A stretch of DNA of 45,979 bases from Anaerolineales bacterium (lineage in GTDB: Bacteria; Chloroflexota; Anaerolineae; Anaerolineales; Villigracilaceae): positions 1 through 45,979 of the forward strand of contig JAEURC010000008.1 of assembly GCA_016789025.1 (NCBI GenBank). The letters are read 5' to 3'. Positions 8,857 through 18,500 of this stretch are shown one piece after another. Both the position numbers and the translations under genes were made by a program. The notes beneath the pieces are model-generated. The model searched no databases. It saw only the letters and a list, made by a program, of their open reading frames with translations, and was not told the DNA's origin. The first letter of the stretch is position 1. Each line of letters opens with the position of its first letter.

Positions 8857-9585
8857 TTAAGAGATGTAGTCGTATTTTCCCCGGTATTCTTTCGGGAGAA
8901 GTCGCGCAAGTTCTTCCATGATGCGGCGCGTGCCCTCGCGGATCGTATCCTGGTGGTTGGGTTGCTCCTCCAGGTGAAAGGGCTTGCCCACCGTCAGCGT
9001 GACCGGGGTGCGCTTCCATTGCTTCATGTTTGCATACGTTTTTGCATTTTGGGTGCCGGTCATCGCCACTGGAACGATCGGCGCTCCCGATTTGAGCGCG
9101 AGGAAGGTTGCGCCGTCGGTGCCCTCTTCCAATCCGCCGGTCAGAGTTTGGCGTCCTTCCGGTGAGAGCGCGATGATACGCCCTTCTTCAAACCCTTCCA
9201 ATGCAACCCGCAGAGCCTTGCGATCGGGTTTGCCGCGATGAATCCAAATGTAGCCATAAGCGCGGAATAACGGTCCGACGAGCCAATGATCGTCGCGGTT
9301 TTCGATTTTTACGATTCCCTCCATCAAATGCGGTATGACGGCAACCAGCAAGACTGCGTCCACATCCCCGGAGTGATTGAAGACGACCATGGCAGGTCCC
9401 TTTTTGGGGAAGTTCTCCAACCCTTTTATGGTGGGGCGAAGGAAAAGAAACGTGAGCAATTTCATCAGAAGCCGATAGATCTGCCGAAATAGCTTCCGCG
9501 CTAGCGTGAGGCGCGGCAGGACGATCAGTTCTGGATTCCAGACTTCGGTTACGGGTTTGGGCGGTTGAGCGGATTGTTCCTGCAT
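8857..9585 (-). CDS. PlsC-family acyltransferase (copy 3, first in the operon)
   Basis: 242 residues. HX4D is in NHSGDVD and the third motif is SPEGRQTLTG. A GAGG ribosome-binding site lies about 5 nt before the ATG at 9585. It heads the three-gene PlsC operon; no obvious -10 box was found right upstream, where the repeat-rich gap 9586-10079 begins. A conserved C-terminal block, RRIMEELARLLPKEYRGKYD, is shared with the other copies. Confidence 0.9.
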   Translation of the reverse strand: MQEQSAQPPKPVTEVWNPELIVLPRLTLARKLFRQIYRLLMKLLTFLFLRPTIKGLENFPKKGPAMVVFNHSGDVDAVLLVAVIPHLMEGIVKIENRDDHWLVGPLFRAYGYIWIHRGKPDRKALRVALEGFEEGRIIALSPEGRQTLTGGLEEGTDGATFLALKSGAPIVPVAMTGTQNAKTYANMKQWKRTPVTLTVGKPFHLEEQPNHQDTIREGTRRIMEELARLLPKEYRGKYDYIS

Positions 9586-10079
9586 ATGAACCTCGATGTC
9601 GCGGCATCTTCGTTCCCGCGTGATACCCCATGACGTGATTGGCGCGATTTTGTCTCACTTAAGGAATAACGAAACAAGCGAGTAAAAATTTCTTGCCGCA
9701 GAGTCTCAGAGACGCCGAGAAAATCCCTTGAGCAGAAGCGACCCGGCGTAAGGTGAGTAAGTAACTTACCTTACGCGGCGACAACCGTAATGCGAGACGC
9801 TGGGCGGTCTCGCGTTTCAGGAAATTCTTGGGTAAGAGCGACATGTTGCTCTTTTCTAAAATAATCGAGCAATAAATCAAACCACGGAGACACGGAGACA
9901 CAGAGAAAAGCAATTAAAAAAACTCCGTGACTCACGTGTCCCGATGATTTTCGGGAGTGTCTCCGTGGTTCAAAATGAAGCGAGGCGGAGCGCTCGGTGT
10001 AATTGTAAATCTGCAAAATGTCGCATTACGGAAGCCGCGTTAGCCTTTTCTGCGTAAGGTGAGTTAGTAAAGCGCTTTC
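9586..10079. repeat. Repeat-filled gap between cmk and the PlsC operon
   Basis: No credible gene. The segment contains 8-nt-period direct repeats (CACGGAGA CACGGAGA CACAGAGA, about 9883-9906). A 14-bp perfect inverted pair AACCACGGAGACAC (9880-9893) / GTGTCTCCGTGGTT (9957-9970) encloses a smaller TCCCGA/TCGGGA hairpin. A GTAAGGTGAGTNAGTAA segment appears twice (near 9748 and near 10054), the first followed by its own inverse ACTTACCTTAC. An 84-codon open frame (9659-9913) is only a translation of these repeats. Confidence 0.7.
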
Positions 10080-10751
10080 TCACTTGCACAATGCCAGTAC
10101 TTTTTCAAACACTTCATCCGCATCCATCGAATCTGAATCGATGGTCACGGCATCCTCGGCGGCTCTCAGCGGCGCCACATCGCGCGTGGAATCGATGCGA
10201 TCGCGCTCGATCACCTTCGCGAGAATTTCCTCGTACTCCGCCGCGCCGCCTCGTAAGAGGATTTCATGATATCGCCTCGTGGCGCGTTGTTGCGCGGTGG
10301 CGTCGAGGTAGATCTTCATATCCGCTTCGGGCAGGACCACCGTGCCAATATCGCGTCCCACCATCACGATCTTTCCGTGCAAGCCGATGCGCCGCTGTTG
10401 CGCCGAGAGAGCGCGCCGCACGCCGGGATATGCGGCGACGATCGACACATGCGCCTCCACCTCCCGCGCGCGAGTTTCCCACGTAATATCTCTTCCTTCC
10501 ACGAGGACATCACACGCGCGTCCATCCGACGTGGAGGCTGGCGCCACGTCAATTGGAGTTTTCTCTGCCAGTGTGGCGACCGCGCCCTCCTCGTTGATAT
10601 TAATTCCCCGATTCAGCGCGAGCCACGTGACGGCGCGATACATCACGCCGGTATCGAAGAATAAATATCCGAGCGCGTGGGCGAGCCGCAACCCCAGCGT
10701 CGATTTACCGGAGGCGGCGGGTCCGTCTATGGCGATGATGTTGGGGATCAT
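10080..10751 (-). CDS. cmk: Cytidylate kinase
   Basis: Phosphorylates CMP/dCMP with ATP. 223 residues, the normal length. P-loop GPAASGKST at residues 10-18; FFDTGVMYRAVTW follows, the nucleotide-monophosphate binding region of Cmk. VGRDIGTVVLPEADMKIYLDA matches the conserved GRDIGT..FPDA..K..L.A segment and R-rich lid region ATRRYHE follows. The ATG overlaps the stop of the upstream membrane protein by 4 nt (ATGA), so translation is coupled. Confidence 0.96.
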   Translation of the reverse strand: MIPNIIAIDGPAASGKSTLGLRLAHALGYLFFDTGVMYRAVTWLALNRGININEEGAVATLAEKTPIDVAPASTSDGRACDVLVEGRDITWETRAREVEAHVSIVAAYPGVRRALSAQQRRIGLHGKIVMVGRDIGTVVLPEADMKIYLDATAQQRATRRYHEILLRGGAAEYEEILAKVIERDRIDSTRDVAPLRAAEDAVTIDSDSMDADEVFEKVLALCK

Positions 10752-12571
10752 GGCTGTCCGCTTGAGCGCGCATCGGGGAAGAGATCATCGCGCGCCCACA
10801 GGATGACGGTCTCGCTCTCCACCGGCAGTTTGCGGAAGACAAGCCACGAGATCCAATCTGTGCTTTGCAGGATTTCCCATTGCGGCTGTGCGCGCCACGT
10901 GAAATCCTGTCCGCGATAGGCGGCGGGGAGGCCGGGGTTATCCATGACCGGGGTGATGAAAAGCGGAGGGGAGGTTTGCGGATCGAGCGCGGAGACAACT
11001 TTTACAGAGTGGTTTCGCAAGACCCATTCGAGGGCGGGTGAATCGATTCCCACAATGAGCACAGGTTGAGACTGGTCGTGACCGAGGCTGAATTCTGAGA
11101 TGTCGTTCACGCTGGCGAGGAGTAATTCTGCCTGGACCGGTTTCGAGTCGACCATCCATAATTCGAAACCGTCCGGGTAGCGCAGTCCACTGGCGCCCCA
11201 TGCCGTGGCAAGCGTGTATAAACTGACAAAGGCGGCGAGCGCAATCGTTGCGGCGAGCCGGGCAATGCGCGCCGACCAGCCAAGCGCTACGAGGGCAACG
11301 CACACGAGAAGGATGGCGAATGAACTGATCAACACAGCCAGCGGCGGGTTATCCACAGTGCCGATGAGGGGCAGGGTGGCGGGCTGACTGAATGGATTCA
11401 ATCCCAGGTTCGAAACGGTGAATGAGATGTAGACCAGCAAGATAAGGATGGCAAGCGTTACGATGCCAACTTCGGAATATTCCTCGCGGCGGATCTCAAC
11501 AACGCGCGCAAGTTCGAGCGCGGCGAGAGTAAGTAATGGAACGACAACCCATACCAGAGCGCCTGGCTGGCGATAAAACACAGCCAGCAGAAGCGCTACG
11601 CCAAGCCAGATCGTCAGGCGTTTGGCGCGTTTTCCGTTGGCGCGCGCCGCACGGATGATGGCAAGCGCGGCAAGGAGGATCCCCAGCGGTTCGTAGAAGA
11701 GGAAGGTGAGAGTCATGCGCCACGGCGGGACTCCTGCCTGTGCGACCCATCCGCTGAGATAGGCGGGGAGGGAGGAGAGCGCGGCACTTAATCCGTTGGG
11801 GGCGAGGAAGAAGAGGGTTCCGCAGAGGAGGAGGGTGGCGGTGAAAGAGATAAGTAATTGGGGATTAGTAATTGGGGATTGGAGATTGGAGACTGGAGAA
11901 TTGGAGGCTGGAGGCTGGAGGCTGGAGACTTGCCCTGAGCTTTGTCGAAGGGTCGAAGACTCTTGGTTTTCGATTGGCGTTTCTGAGGATTCGGGGGATG
12001 GTTCGGTTCCCGGGTTGCGCGGTTTCATGCCGCGAATGAAAAGATAGGTTAGACCGAGAGCGAGCAAGCCAGCCCAGAGCGAAGGTCCGGAAAGAAGCGC
12101 GAGACCAGCGAAGATGCCGGCGGGGATGAATCGCTTGTGATTCCACATCGCCCACGCGAAGAGCAGGGACGTCACGGCGAACATGGTCCCGTTCGCCTGA
12201 CGCGAAAGCGTGACGAGACCGGGGTCAAAGGCGAAGAGGAAGGCGAGGATCAACGCCGGGCGCGGAGGAATTTTTTCGCGGAAAAAGTAGGGAGCAAGGA
12301 CCAGCATACTTCCTGCCAGCGCGGGAAGAAAACGCGCGAGGAAGTTCGCGCTTTCCATGATGGCGAACAACGCGGCGGTGAAGAGAATGTATGCGGACTG
12401 CGGCGCGAGCAAAGGAGATTCGCCGCGCGTGAGGGCGAGGGATTGCAAGGCGAGTGTCGCTTCCGAGTCGGTGAGCGGCGTCGCGCCCAACGCAACGAAT
12501 CGCAAGGCGAGGGCAATAAGAAAAGCCAGCCCGTACAACCAGCCTTCGTGTTTGATGGAAGGGGAATTCAT
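10748..12571 (-). CDS. GT39/Agl23-like multi-TM membrane protein
   Basis: A 607-residue polytopic membrane protein from the ATG at 12571 (MNSPSIKHEG); an upstream ATG at 12649 is possible but less fitting. About 10-12 hydrophobic segments. An acidic motif LTDSEATLALQ after the first TM resembles the catalytic DxE loop of PMT/ArnT-like glycosyltransferases and of the Agl23-type family that accompanies YYY proteins. Residues about 205-245 form a Ser/Pro/Gln-rich linker encoded by repeat DNA (11853-11960). cmk is coupled downstream. Likely uses a polyprenyl-linked sugar; substrate unknown. Confidence 0.75.
   Translation of the reverse strand: MNSPSIKHEGWLYGLAFLIALALRFVALGATPLTDSEATLALQSLALTRGESPLLAPQSAYILFTAALFAIMESANFLARFLPALAGSMLVLAPYFFREKIPPRPALILAFLFAFDPGLVTLSRQANGTMFAVTSLLFAWAMWNHKRFIPAGIFAGLALLSGPSLWAGLLALGLTYLFIRGMKPRNPGTEPSPESSETPIENQESSTLRQSSGQVSSLQPPASNSPVSNLQSPITNPQLLISFTATLLLCGTLFFLAPNGLSAALSSLPAYLSGWVAQAGVPPWRMTLTFLFYEPLGILLAALAIIRAARANGKRAKRLTIWLGVALLLAVFYRQPGALVWVVVPLLTLAALELARVVEIRREEYSEVGIVTLAILILLVYISFTVSNLGLNPFSQPATLPLIGTVDNPPLAVLISSFAILLVCVALVALGWSARIARLAATIALAAFVSLYTLATAWGASGLRYPDGFELWMVDSKPVQAELLLASVNDISEFSLGHDQSQPVLIVGIDSPALEWVLRNHSVKVVSALDPQTSPPLFITPVMDNPGLPAAYRGQDFTWRAQPQWEILQSTDWISWLVFRKLPVESETVILWARDDLFPDARSSGQP
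11853..11960. repeat. Heptamer array inside a coding region
   Basis: On the plus strand the units run GGAGATT, GGAGACT, GGAGAAT, then GGAGGCT three times and GGAGACT, preceded by TAATTGG-type units. It ends in TGCCCTGAGCTTTGTCGAAGG (11931-11951), which recurs with small changes at 19928 and 20033. The array is read in frame on the minus strand as a Ser/Pro/Asn/Gln linker between two TM segments. Confidence 0.8.
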
Positions 12572-12578
12572 GGGCGCA

Positions 12579-12584
12579 ATTTTA
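12579..12584 (-). promoter_or_regulatory. -10-like box, leaderless-type start of the GT39-like gene
   Basis: TAAAAT on the minus strand, 7 nt before the ATG at 12571. It supports the internal ATG over 12649. GAGGG overlaps just upstream and could instead be a distant ribosome-binding site, so this is weaker than the TATAAT cases. Confidence 0.4.
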
Positions 12585-12679
12585 CCCTCAATTAATTGCA
12601 ACGCCACAGCGCGGCAGAGATTCTGAGAAAATCCTTTAAAAATCTCCATGAACGCGCTAAGGCTCTTTAGAAACTCACT

Positions 12680-15124
12680 CTACGGCGCTTCGTAGATCGT
12701 CACATTCCCCTGTTGAAAGACAACTTTCAAAAACAAGTTGAACTTTTCCTCGTTGATCGCGTAGGTATTGCGCTCGAGATTCCCGATGTATATGTAGCGG
12801 ATGTTGTAGCGGGCGATAATTTGTTGCGCGGTGAACCAATCGGGTGTGGAGTACAGCGTTTCGATATCCTGGTGACGCGTGCCCTGTAATGATTGATCGC
12901 GCCACTGCCCTTCGTGATTGTCCCAGCCTAAGACGGTCGGCAAGCCGGTGTAGTTTGCGATCCGCCCGTAGGAGGAGTAGACGCCTCCCACAGCCTCGGC
13001 AACTATCCCGTCGGGCGCGGAGCGTAGCCATTCAATCGCCGCGCCTTCATCCGGATTCTCTGCCCTGATCCGTTCGAAATCGTCGAGGGTATAACCGAAG
13101 AACGGCGGCTTGAAGTTGTTCGTCCTGTTCGCGAACCCAAGCACGGGATAGGTAAGTCCCACGATCAAGATCAATGTAAATACAACCGAGAACACACTCT
13201 TTGCCCTGCCCTGCAAATTCTGGAGCAAGACAGCCGTTCCGTAGGCGGCGGCGAGAGAGAGCACCATCCATGCTTGGAAATAGAATTTAAAAATGGTGTT
13301 GATGCGATATCCGAAATTATCGCGCAAGTAAACAAACTCAGGACCGAGGATCAACAAAAGCCCGAGGAATATTAGCAACAGTGCAAACGTGTGCGATGGC
13401 GGGCGTTCCTCTGTGGGTGTAATATTCTCGGCGCGTTCGTTAGTCAACAAGTACGATACTGTTGGAATCATCAACGCTAGTACTGTGACAAGACTCCCTA
13501 TGTATACTAGCCGTCGCGTCATGCTTGCGGCTACGAATCCGCTTACGCCGCCGGCCTGCGAGGCGATCAGCGGGTCAGTAAGATCGGGACGGGCAAGCAA
13601 AGCGGCGGTTCCAACCGCGAACATTGCAAGGAATAACACAAATACAACTCCAAATGAAACTTTTAGCCCAGCGCTCCAATTCGCGGAGCCGATTGAACGG
13701 CGATACATCAAAAACGCAAACAGCGGGATGAATAGCGTTCCCCACATCACCCACAATTGCGCCCCGCGCGTGGGATACATGAACGACGGCAGGATTCCGC
13801 CCGCTTGTGAATCAAACCCGATGAAGAACGGGAGATACATCACATACGCGACGATCAGCATGGGGATGCCTAACAGGAAAAGATCCTCGAGTCTTTCCCA
13901 GCCCCAGCCTGATTCGCGTACCCGAGCCAGCGCATACGCGAAGAGAATTAACGCGCTTGTGACGAGAATATCCCACGTGTTGAGAAAGGCAAGCCCGCCA
14001 ATCAGCAGGGCGATGACAAAGAATCCTGTCTTGCTAATTTTCAACCGCGCAACATAAAAATCCGTTGTCCCTTTGAAGCCGCCGAAGAAAAGGTTTAACG
14101 CGACAGCTACTGTCAGCAAAACGAACGGCATCGCCAGAATATGCGGATGCAGATCGCCGAGGATGAACGAGAAGGCGGGGAACTCGCTGATCACATCGCC
14201 GGTGGGATTATTTTGTAAATCGTAATCCATGATCACGCGCGAGGCGCGCCACCACCACCAGAAGCGTTCGGGGACCCATCCCAGCGGTTGCGAGGGCGCG
14301 TCGCGCAGTTCGGGGATATCCAGCCACGTCCAGAAATTATTTCCGTTTATCCAGAACAGTCCGCGTCGGTGGAGAACGTCAAGGAAGCCTTCCAGGTTGC
14401 TTACCAGAAGTAAGAAAAGTGGCGCAAGCAAAGGAGAGAGGGTAGAAGAAGGAGAGTCATCTAACCTTTGACTTTCAACCTTTAACTTTTGACCATAAGC
14501 CAACAGGTTATACAAAATTCCATACGCGCCGATTGCGCACAATGCAAAAATGAGCGCGGTCATCAAGTTGAAGGCGGCGGTGGCAGGCGTGCCGGTCATC
14601 GTTGCCAGCATGGAGGTCATCACATAGCCGAAGTAATAATACGAAATAGAATACCCCGAAAGCCACAAGTCGCGCGGAGGGAACGTCGGCGAGTTCATGA
14701 TGCCGTTGATCATCATCAATTCCATTGGCTTTTCGGTGCCGAGGATCTCCGGGCTCGTCGAACGGATGAACGCCATGAGGGCGAAGGCGAGGAGGAAGAG
14801 GATTTCGGTTGTGAGGATGAGAGAACGGTTGGATTTGAGGAAGGAGAGGATTGGGGAATTGGAGAATAGAGACTGGAGATTGGAGATTGCCCACGCGCTC
14901 AGGCTGACAAGGACGAGCAATCCCAGCAACAATCCGCCGATGTCATTTTGCGCGATGCCAAAGGATGCGAAGAGCCAGAAGATGTATCCCCAAAGCAACA
15001 AGCCAAATGCTCGCGAGAGCGTATAGCCGCGATCTTTTAGCGCGGGGAAGAGGCGATACGCGAGGGGAAAGGTCAGCCAGCCGAGGAGGGTGGAGAGGAG
15101 GTACCAGAGGAGGAAGGAAAACAT
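12680..15124 (-). CDS. Chlor_Arch_YYY (DUF2298) membrane protein
   Basis: 814 residues, strongly hydrophobic (about 14 TM segments). The signature YYYxG occurs as YYYFG at residues 162-166, after NGIMNSPTFPPRD, as in the Chlor_Arch_YYY family (TIGR03662) known from Chloroflexi and Archaea. That family's function is unproven; association with glycosyltransferases suggests envelope glycan or glycoprotein assembly. Residues about 78-94 (ISNLQSLFSNSPIL) and the VESQRLDDSPSSTLS region near 212-224 are encoded by heptamer repeats. A CT-rich repeat rather than a ribosome-binding site precedes the ATG; the DUF952 gene ends 12 nt upstream. Confidence 0.85.
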   Translation of the reverse strand: MFSFLLWYLLSTLLGWLTFPLAYRLFPALKDRGYTLSRAFGLLLWGYIFWLFASFGIAQNDIGGLLLGLLVLVSLSAWAISNLQSLFSNSPILSFLKSNRSLILTTEILFLLAFALMAFIRSTSPEILGTEKPMELMMINGIMNSPTFPPRDLWLSGYSISYYYFGYVMTSMLATMTGTPATAAFNLMTALIFALCAIGAYGILYNLLAYGQKLKVESQRLDDSPSSTLSPLLAPLFLLLVSNLEGFLDVLHRRGLFWINGNNFWTWLDIPELRDAPSQPLGWVPERFWWWWRASRVIMDYDLQNNPTGDVISEFPAFSFILGDLHPHILAMPFVLLTVAVALNLFFGGFKGTTDFYVARLKISKTGFFVIALLIGGLAFLNTWDILVTSALILFAYALARVRESGWGWERLEDLFLLGIPMLIVAYVMYLPFFIGFDSQAGGILPSFMYPTRGAQLWVMWGTLFIPLFAFLMYRRSIGSANWSAGLKVSFGVVFVLFLAMFAVGTAALLARPDLTDPLIASQAGGVSGFVAASMTRRLVYIGSLVTVLALMIPTVSYLLTNERAENITPTEERPPSHTFALLLIFLGLLLILGPEFVYLRDNFGYRINTIFKFYFQAWMVLSLAAAYGTAVLLQNLQGRAKSVFSVVFTLILIVGLTYPVLGFANRTNNFKPPFFGYTLDDFERIRAENPDEGAAIEWLRSAPDGIVAEAVGGVYSSYGRIANYTGLPTVLGWDNHEGQWRDQSLQGTRHQDIETLYSTPDWFTAQQIIARYNIRYIYIGNLERNTYAINEEKFNLFLKVVFQQGNVTIYEAP
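14464..14494. repeat. Heptamer array CTTTNAA type in the YYY gene
   Basis: Four units of exactly 7 nt on the plus strand: ACCTTTG, ACTTTCA, ACCTTTA, ACTTTTG, then ACC. It is read in frame on the minus strand as part of a polar loop (KLKVESQR) between TM segments. A related array is at about 17345-17365 in the neighbouring fusion gene. Confidence 0.75.
14841..14890. repeat. Heptamer array GGAGANT type in the YYY gene
   Basis: Purine-rich units (GGAGAGGATTGG, GGAGAATAGAGACTGGAGATTGGAGATT) in the same family as 11853-11930 and 19857-20110. In frame it encodes ISNLQSLFSNSPIL in a short loop. A further partial copy sits at 15124-15145, between this gene and the DUF952 gene. Confidence 0.75.
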
Positions 15125-15136
15125 GGAGACTGGAGA

Positions 15137-15493
15137 CTAGAGATTATCCGGCGGGACGAAGACGTCGTCGGCGTTGCGTTCCATGTCCAGCGTTTTTGTC
15201 ACCGCCTCGTGATTAATGGGACCGTAGATGTGCGGAAACTTCGCATTAATGGGAACACCCGGAGGTGGACCGCCGGATGGTTTTTCCCATTTCACAGGCG
15301 CGGTAAGTTTCGTTTCGTCGATGACGAGGATCGTCAACTTGCGGCGAGCTTGGAAGAAATCCATTGCCACCGGCACAAGGTGCTCCGCGGTGGAGCAGTG
15401 GATGAAGCCCTCTTTGTCGAGGCTCTTGGCTTTGTAGGGTCCCGTTGCCAGCGCGTATCTCCAGTTTTTGCGAAAAGTGAGGTGGTAAATCAT
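15137..15493 (-). CDS. DUF952 domain protein
   Basis: 118 residues covering one DUF952 domain from end to end. Diagnostic blocks: EGFIHCSTAEH (about residues 28-38) and FPHIYGPIN (about 86-94). The family is found in many bacteria and has no firmly established function. A strong AAGGAG ribosome-binding site lies 5 nt before the ATG, so unlike several neighbours it is a leadered gene. It sits between two YYY-type genes with only 12 nt to the next, so it may be co-transcribed, but a functional link to glycan assembly is not evident. Confidence 0.9.
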   Translation of the reverse strand: MIYHLTFRKNWRYALATGPYKAKSLDKEGFIHCSTAEHLVPVAMDFFQARRKLTILVIDETKLTAPVKWEKPSGGPPPGVPINAKFPHIYGPINHEAVTKTLDMERNADDVFVPPDNL

Positions 15494-15510
15494 AGCGGCT
15501 CCTTGGATGT

Positions 15511-15577
15511 GTCACCCTGAGCGTAGCGAAGGGTCTCCTCTATTGAAAGGGAGATGCTTCGCTACGCTCAACATGAC
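15511..15577. repeat. REP-like inverted repeat, probable 3'-end hairpin
   Basis: Perfect 14-bp arms TGAGCGTAGCGAAG (15518-15531) and CTTCGCTACGCTCA (15557-15570), with imperfect outer arms GTCACCC/CATGACA. It lies directly after the stop of the 1727-residue gene (minus strand) and before the DUF952 start. Related elements are at 1897-1935 and 26542-26635. There is no clear U-tract. Confidence 0.8.
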
Positions 15578-15584
15578 ATGATGG

Positions 15585-18500
15585 TTACGGCATCACTTCA
15601 TAGATCACGGTCGCGCCATCGCGATACACTTCGCGCCAGTATTCGCTCTCGTATTGATCGAACTTGGCGATGCCTTCCGGCGTATATTCGGCGCGTTCGA
15701 GTTGACCAACGATAATATACTTCACATCATAGGTTTTGAGGAATGCCCGCGCGGCTTCGATATCGATGGCATTGTAAAAGTCGCCAACCTCGGCAACACG
15801 CGCCTCCACCTGCGGAGAGATGAGCACGCGCTGCTGGCGTTGATGCCAATTCCAGCCGACCACGCTCGGTAAACCGGTGTAAATGGTGAAGCGCGTGCAC
15901 CAGCGATATTCGGGACAATTTGCCTCCACGATGACCGGCGATCCCTGCGCATTGTTCTGCATCCAACGGATGGCGCGGTAATCCTCGGCAAGCACTAATC
16001 GTTGACCGAAATCGTCATATTGCGCATATTCCATGAACGTCATTGAATCGAGCGTGCGCGGGGCTTCGAGTATCCAGCGGTCTTTGATCTTGCCGGATGT
16101 GCCGCTGACCGTGAACATCGCCGCGCCCGAGATCAGCACGATCAACGCGCCCTGCCAGAATGCGCGCCAACCCGGAAGCCAGCGGAAGACGGATGGTAAT
16201 GTCCATGCGAATGCCGCGGCGGCGCTTACTGCCAGCATGAACCATGATTGCAAATAGAATTTGAAGATGGTGTTCTGACGCCCAATGTCGCCGCGCACAA
16301 CCACTACCTCAACCACAACTGTGATGAGCAACGCTGTGCCGATCAGGAACAACGCGAATCGTTTTGTGTCGGGCAGGCTAGGGCGCAACATCAACACTCC
16401 CGCCCATGCCGCAATGGTCAGCGCGACCCATGCCACCGCCACGCCGCCGTACTCGGTACTGGATTGCATGTACTGGATCACGAACAACATCAACACGAAT
16501 ACGATCAGGGCGCCTTCGATCAGCCACTGAAACGGTTTGAGCTTTCGCAATGAGGATGCGGGCGTTTGAGCCATCCACCCGCGCGTTTCCCATGCCATCC
16601 ACGCGACGATGATGAACAGGAACAATCCCCACATAGTGAAATACGAAGCTAGCGGCGTGAACGGTCCCTTCCAGGGATCGAGCGCGCTGTATGCCTGATA
16701 GTACGCGATGCGATACGGCAGATACAACAGCCTTGAGAGCGCGAACAAGAGAGCGACCGCGCCGCCCGTCCACGCGATGCGATGGATCAGCGACTTGGCA
16801 TCCACATAGCGCCACACAGAATAGGCGACCGCAACGACGCCGATCAGCAAATAGGTGTACGTGTCGGATAGATTGGTGGGGAATACCGCGCCGATGATCA
16901 GCCCGCCAACGAGGAATCCCAGCCCCGTCATCCACGCTTCAGACGCAGGGCGGGCTTGACTCTTCCAACTCGCGCGCGCCATCACCACCGACAGCGCCCA
17001 ACTGATGGTGAGCAGCGCCAGCGGCATGACGATCATGTGCGCATGCAAATCGCTGTACAGGAAGGTGAACAGTGGGAACTCGGTGATCTCGTTGCCCCCG
17101 CCCGGAGGGACGACTCGGCTGGGGTCCCAGTACCAGTCTCCAGGTCCGACCGGAAGCGAGCCGCCCTGTGTGATGAGTTTCAGTCCCTCGGTCGCCCATT
17201 TCACGCGTTGCGCGAAGGTCGAATCCCAAGAGAAGGCGCCAAGCGAACCGAGTTGTTGCAGACGGTTGTAGATCATTTGCACGGTGCCAAGGTTGCCTAG
17301 CAGGATGGCGAGGAAGGATGCGGCGAGACCTGATACAAGTCGCAGGTCAAAGGTCGAAGGTTGTTCATCGTCGACGTTTGACTTTCGATCTTCGGCTAGG
17401 TTCCACCCGATTGATAATGCGCTGATGCCGACAATGGCGAAGAGTGTCGGCAGGATGAAGTTGTAGGCGATGGATGGAACGATGCCGAGCAGTTTGACCG
17501 GCGTGCCGACCAGCACAAAGCCGTAATAATAGTAATTGATGTATCCGCCCGCGAACCATGGGTCATACGGCGGGAAGGACGTGCTTTTGATGACCGCGTT
17601 GAAGTACGAGAAATCCATCGGGCGTTCGCCGCCTTTGGATACGTGCCATAAGTCCGGGTTGCCGATGCGGATGAAGAGGTCGGTGAAGAAGAACAGCAGG
17701 AAGATGCCTTCGATAAGTAGGAAGTATTTTCTTTTGGTCTTCCATTCTTCGCGCAGTTCGTCGCGTTGATAGTAACCAAGCCCCGCGCCCATGAGCAGGA
17801 TCAAGCCGAAGACGATCGCGATGGTTGGGCGCGTGTAGGGGATGCCGATGGAGCCTCCCATCCACGCCAGCCAGCTGAAGAGAACCAATCCTAGCGCGCG
17901 GCTGAGCGGGTAGCCCTTGTCTGCCAAGCCCGGCATAGCCAGCCGGATCAGAGGGTAGACGGCAAGCCCAAGAATCGAGATGAAGAGATACCAAACCAGT
18001 AAGCCCAGCCACGGGTTGCTGTTAAGCGCGGAGTTGTAATCGAACAGTTGAGACCATGTGCCGCCGGCGCGTTGTTGCGCGAGTTTGTCGGCGGGCAACA
18101 TCAGGGATTTGTAGTCGCTGAATTGGCGCGGGGTAAGGCGCGTAACTTGCGTTAAATCGACCGCGCTCAAGGTGGATTGTACTTGCGCGGTATCGTAGTT
18201 TCCGCTCTTCTTGAAGATCAACACTTTCGGGTGATCGTAGAAGGTGAAGGCTTCTTCGGCGTATTGATCGTTGATCTCGAAGTTGCCTAATTTCGGGAAC
18301 GTCTCAAACACTGCGATGAGATCGAAGCCGAGTCTGCCTTCGTACATGCCGGGTTGCGCTTCGTGGTAACAACGGATGATATTTTCGCCAATCGGGCAAC
18401 CGATGAGTTCGCGATAATACAGCGTGGTCAGCGGATAGCGTTCGGGCAGGCGCGTGATCTGCGCGTATTGATGATTCGTGGGAATGAAAATGTAATCGGC

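Noticed and set aside
9659..9913. 84-codon minus-strand open frame
   Set aside because: It is only the translation of intergenic short-period repeats (SVSPCLRG, SASLRLCG words); no start signal and no protein family.
12572..12649. Upstream ATG (12649) for the GT39-like gene
   Set aside because: The added 26 residues do not look like a signal or TM segment, and a -10-like box fits the ATG at 12571 better.
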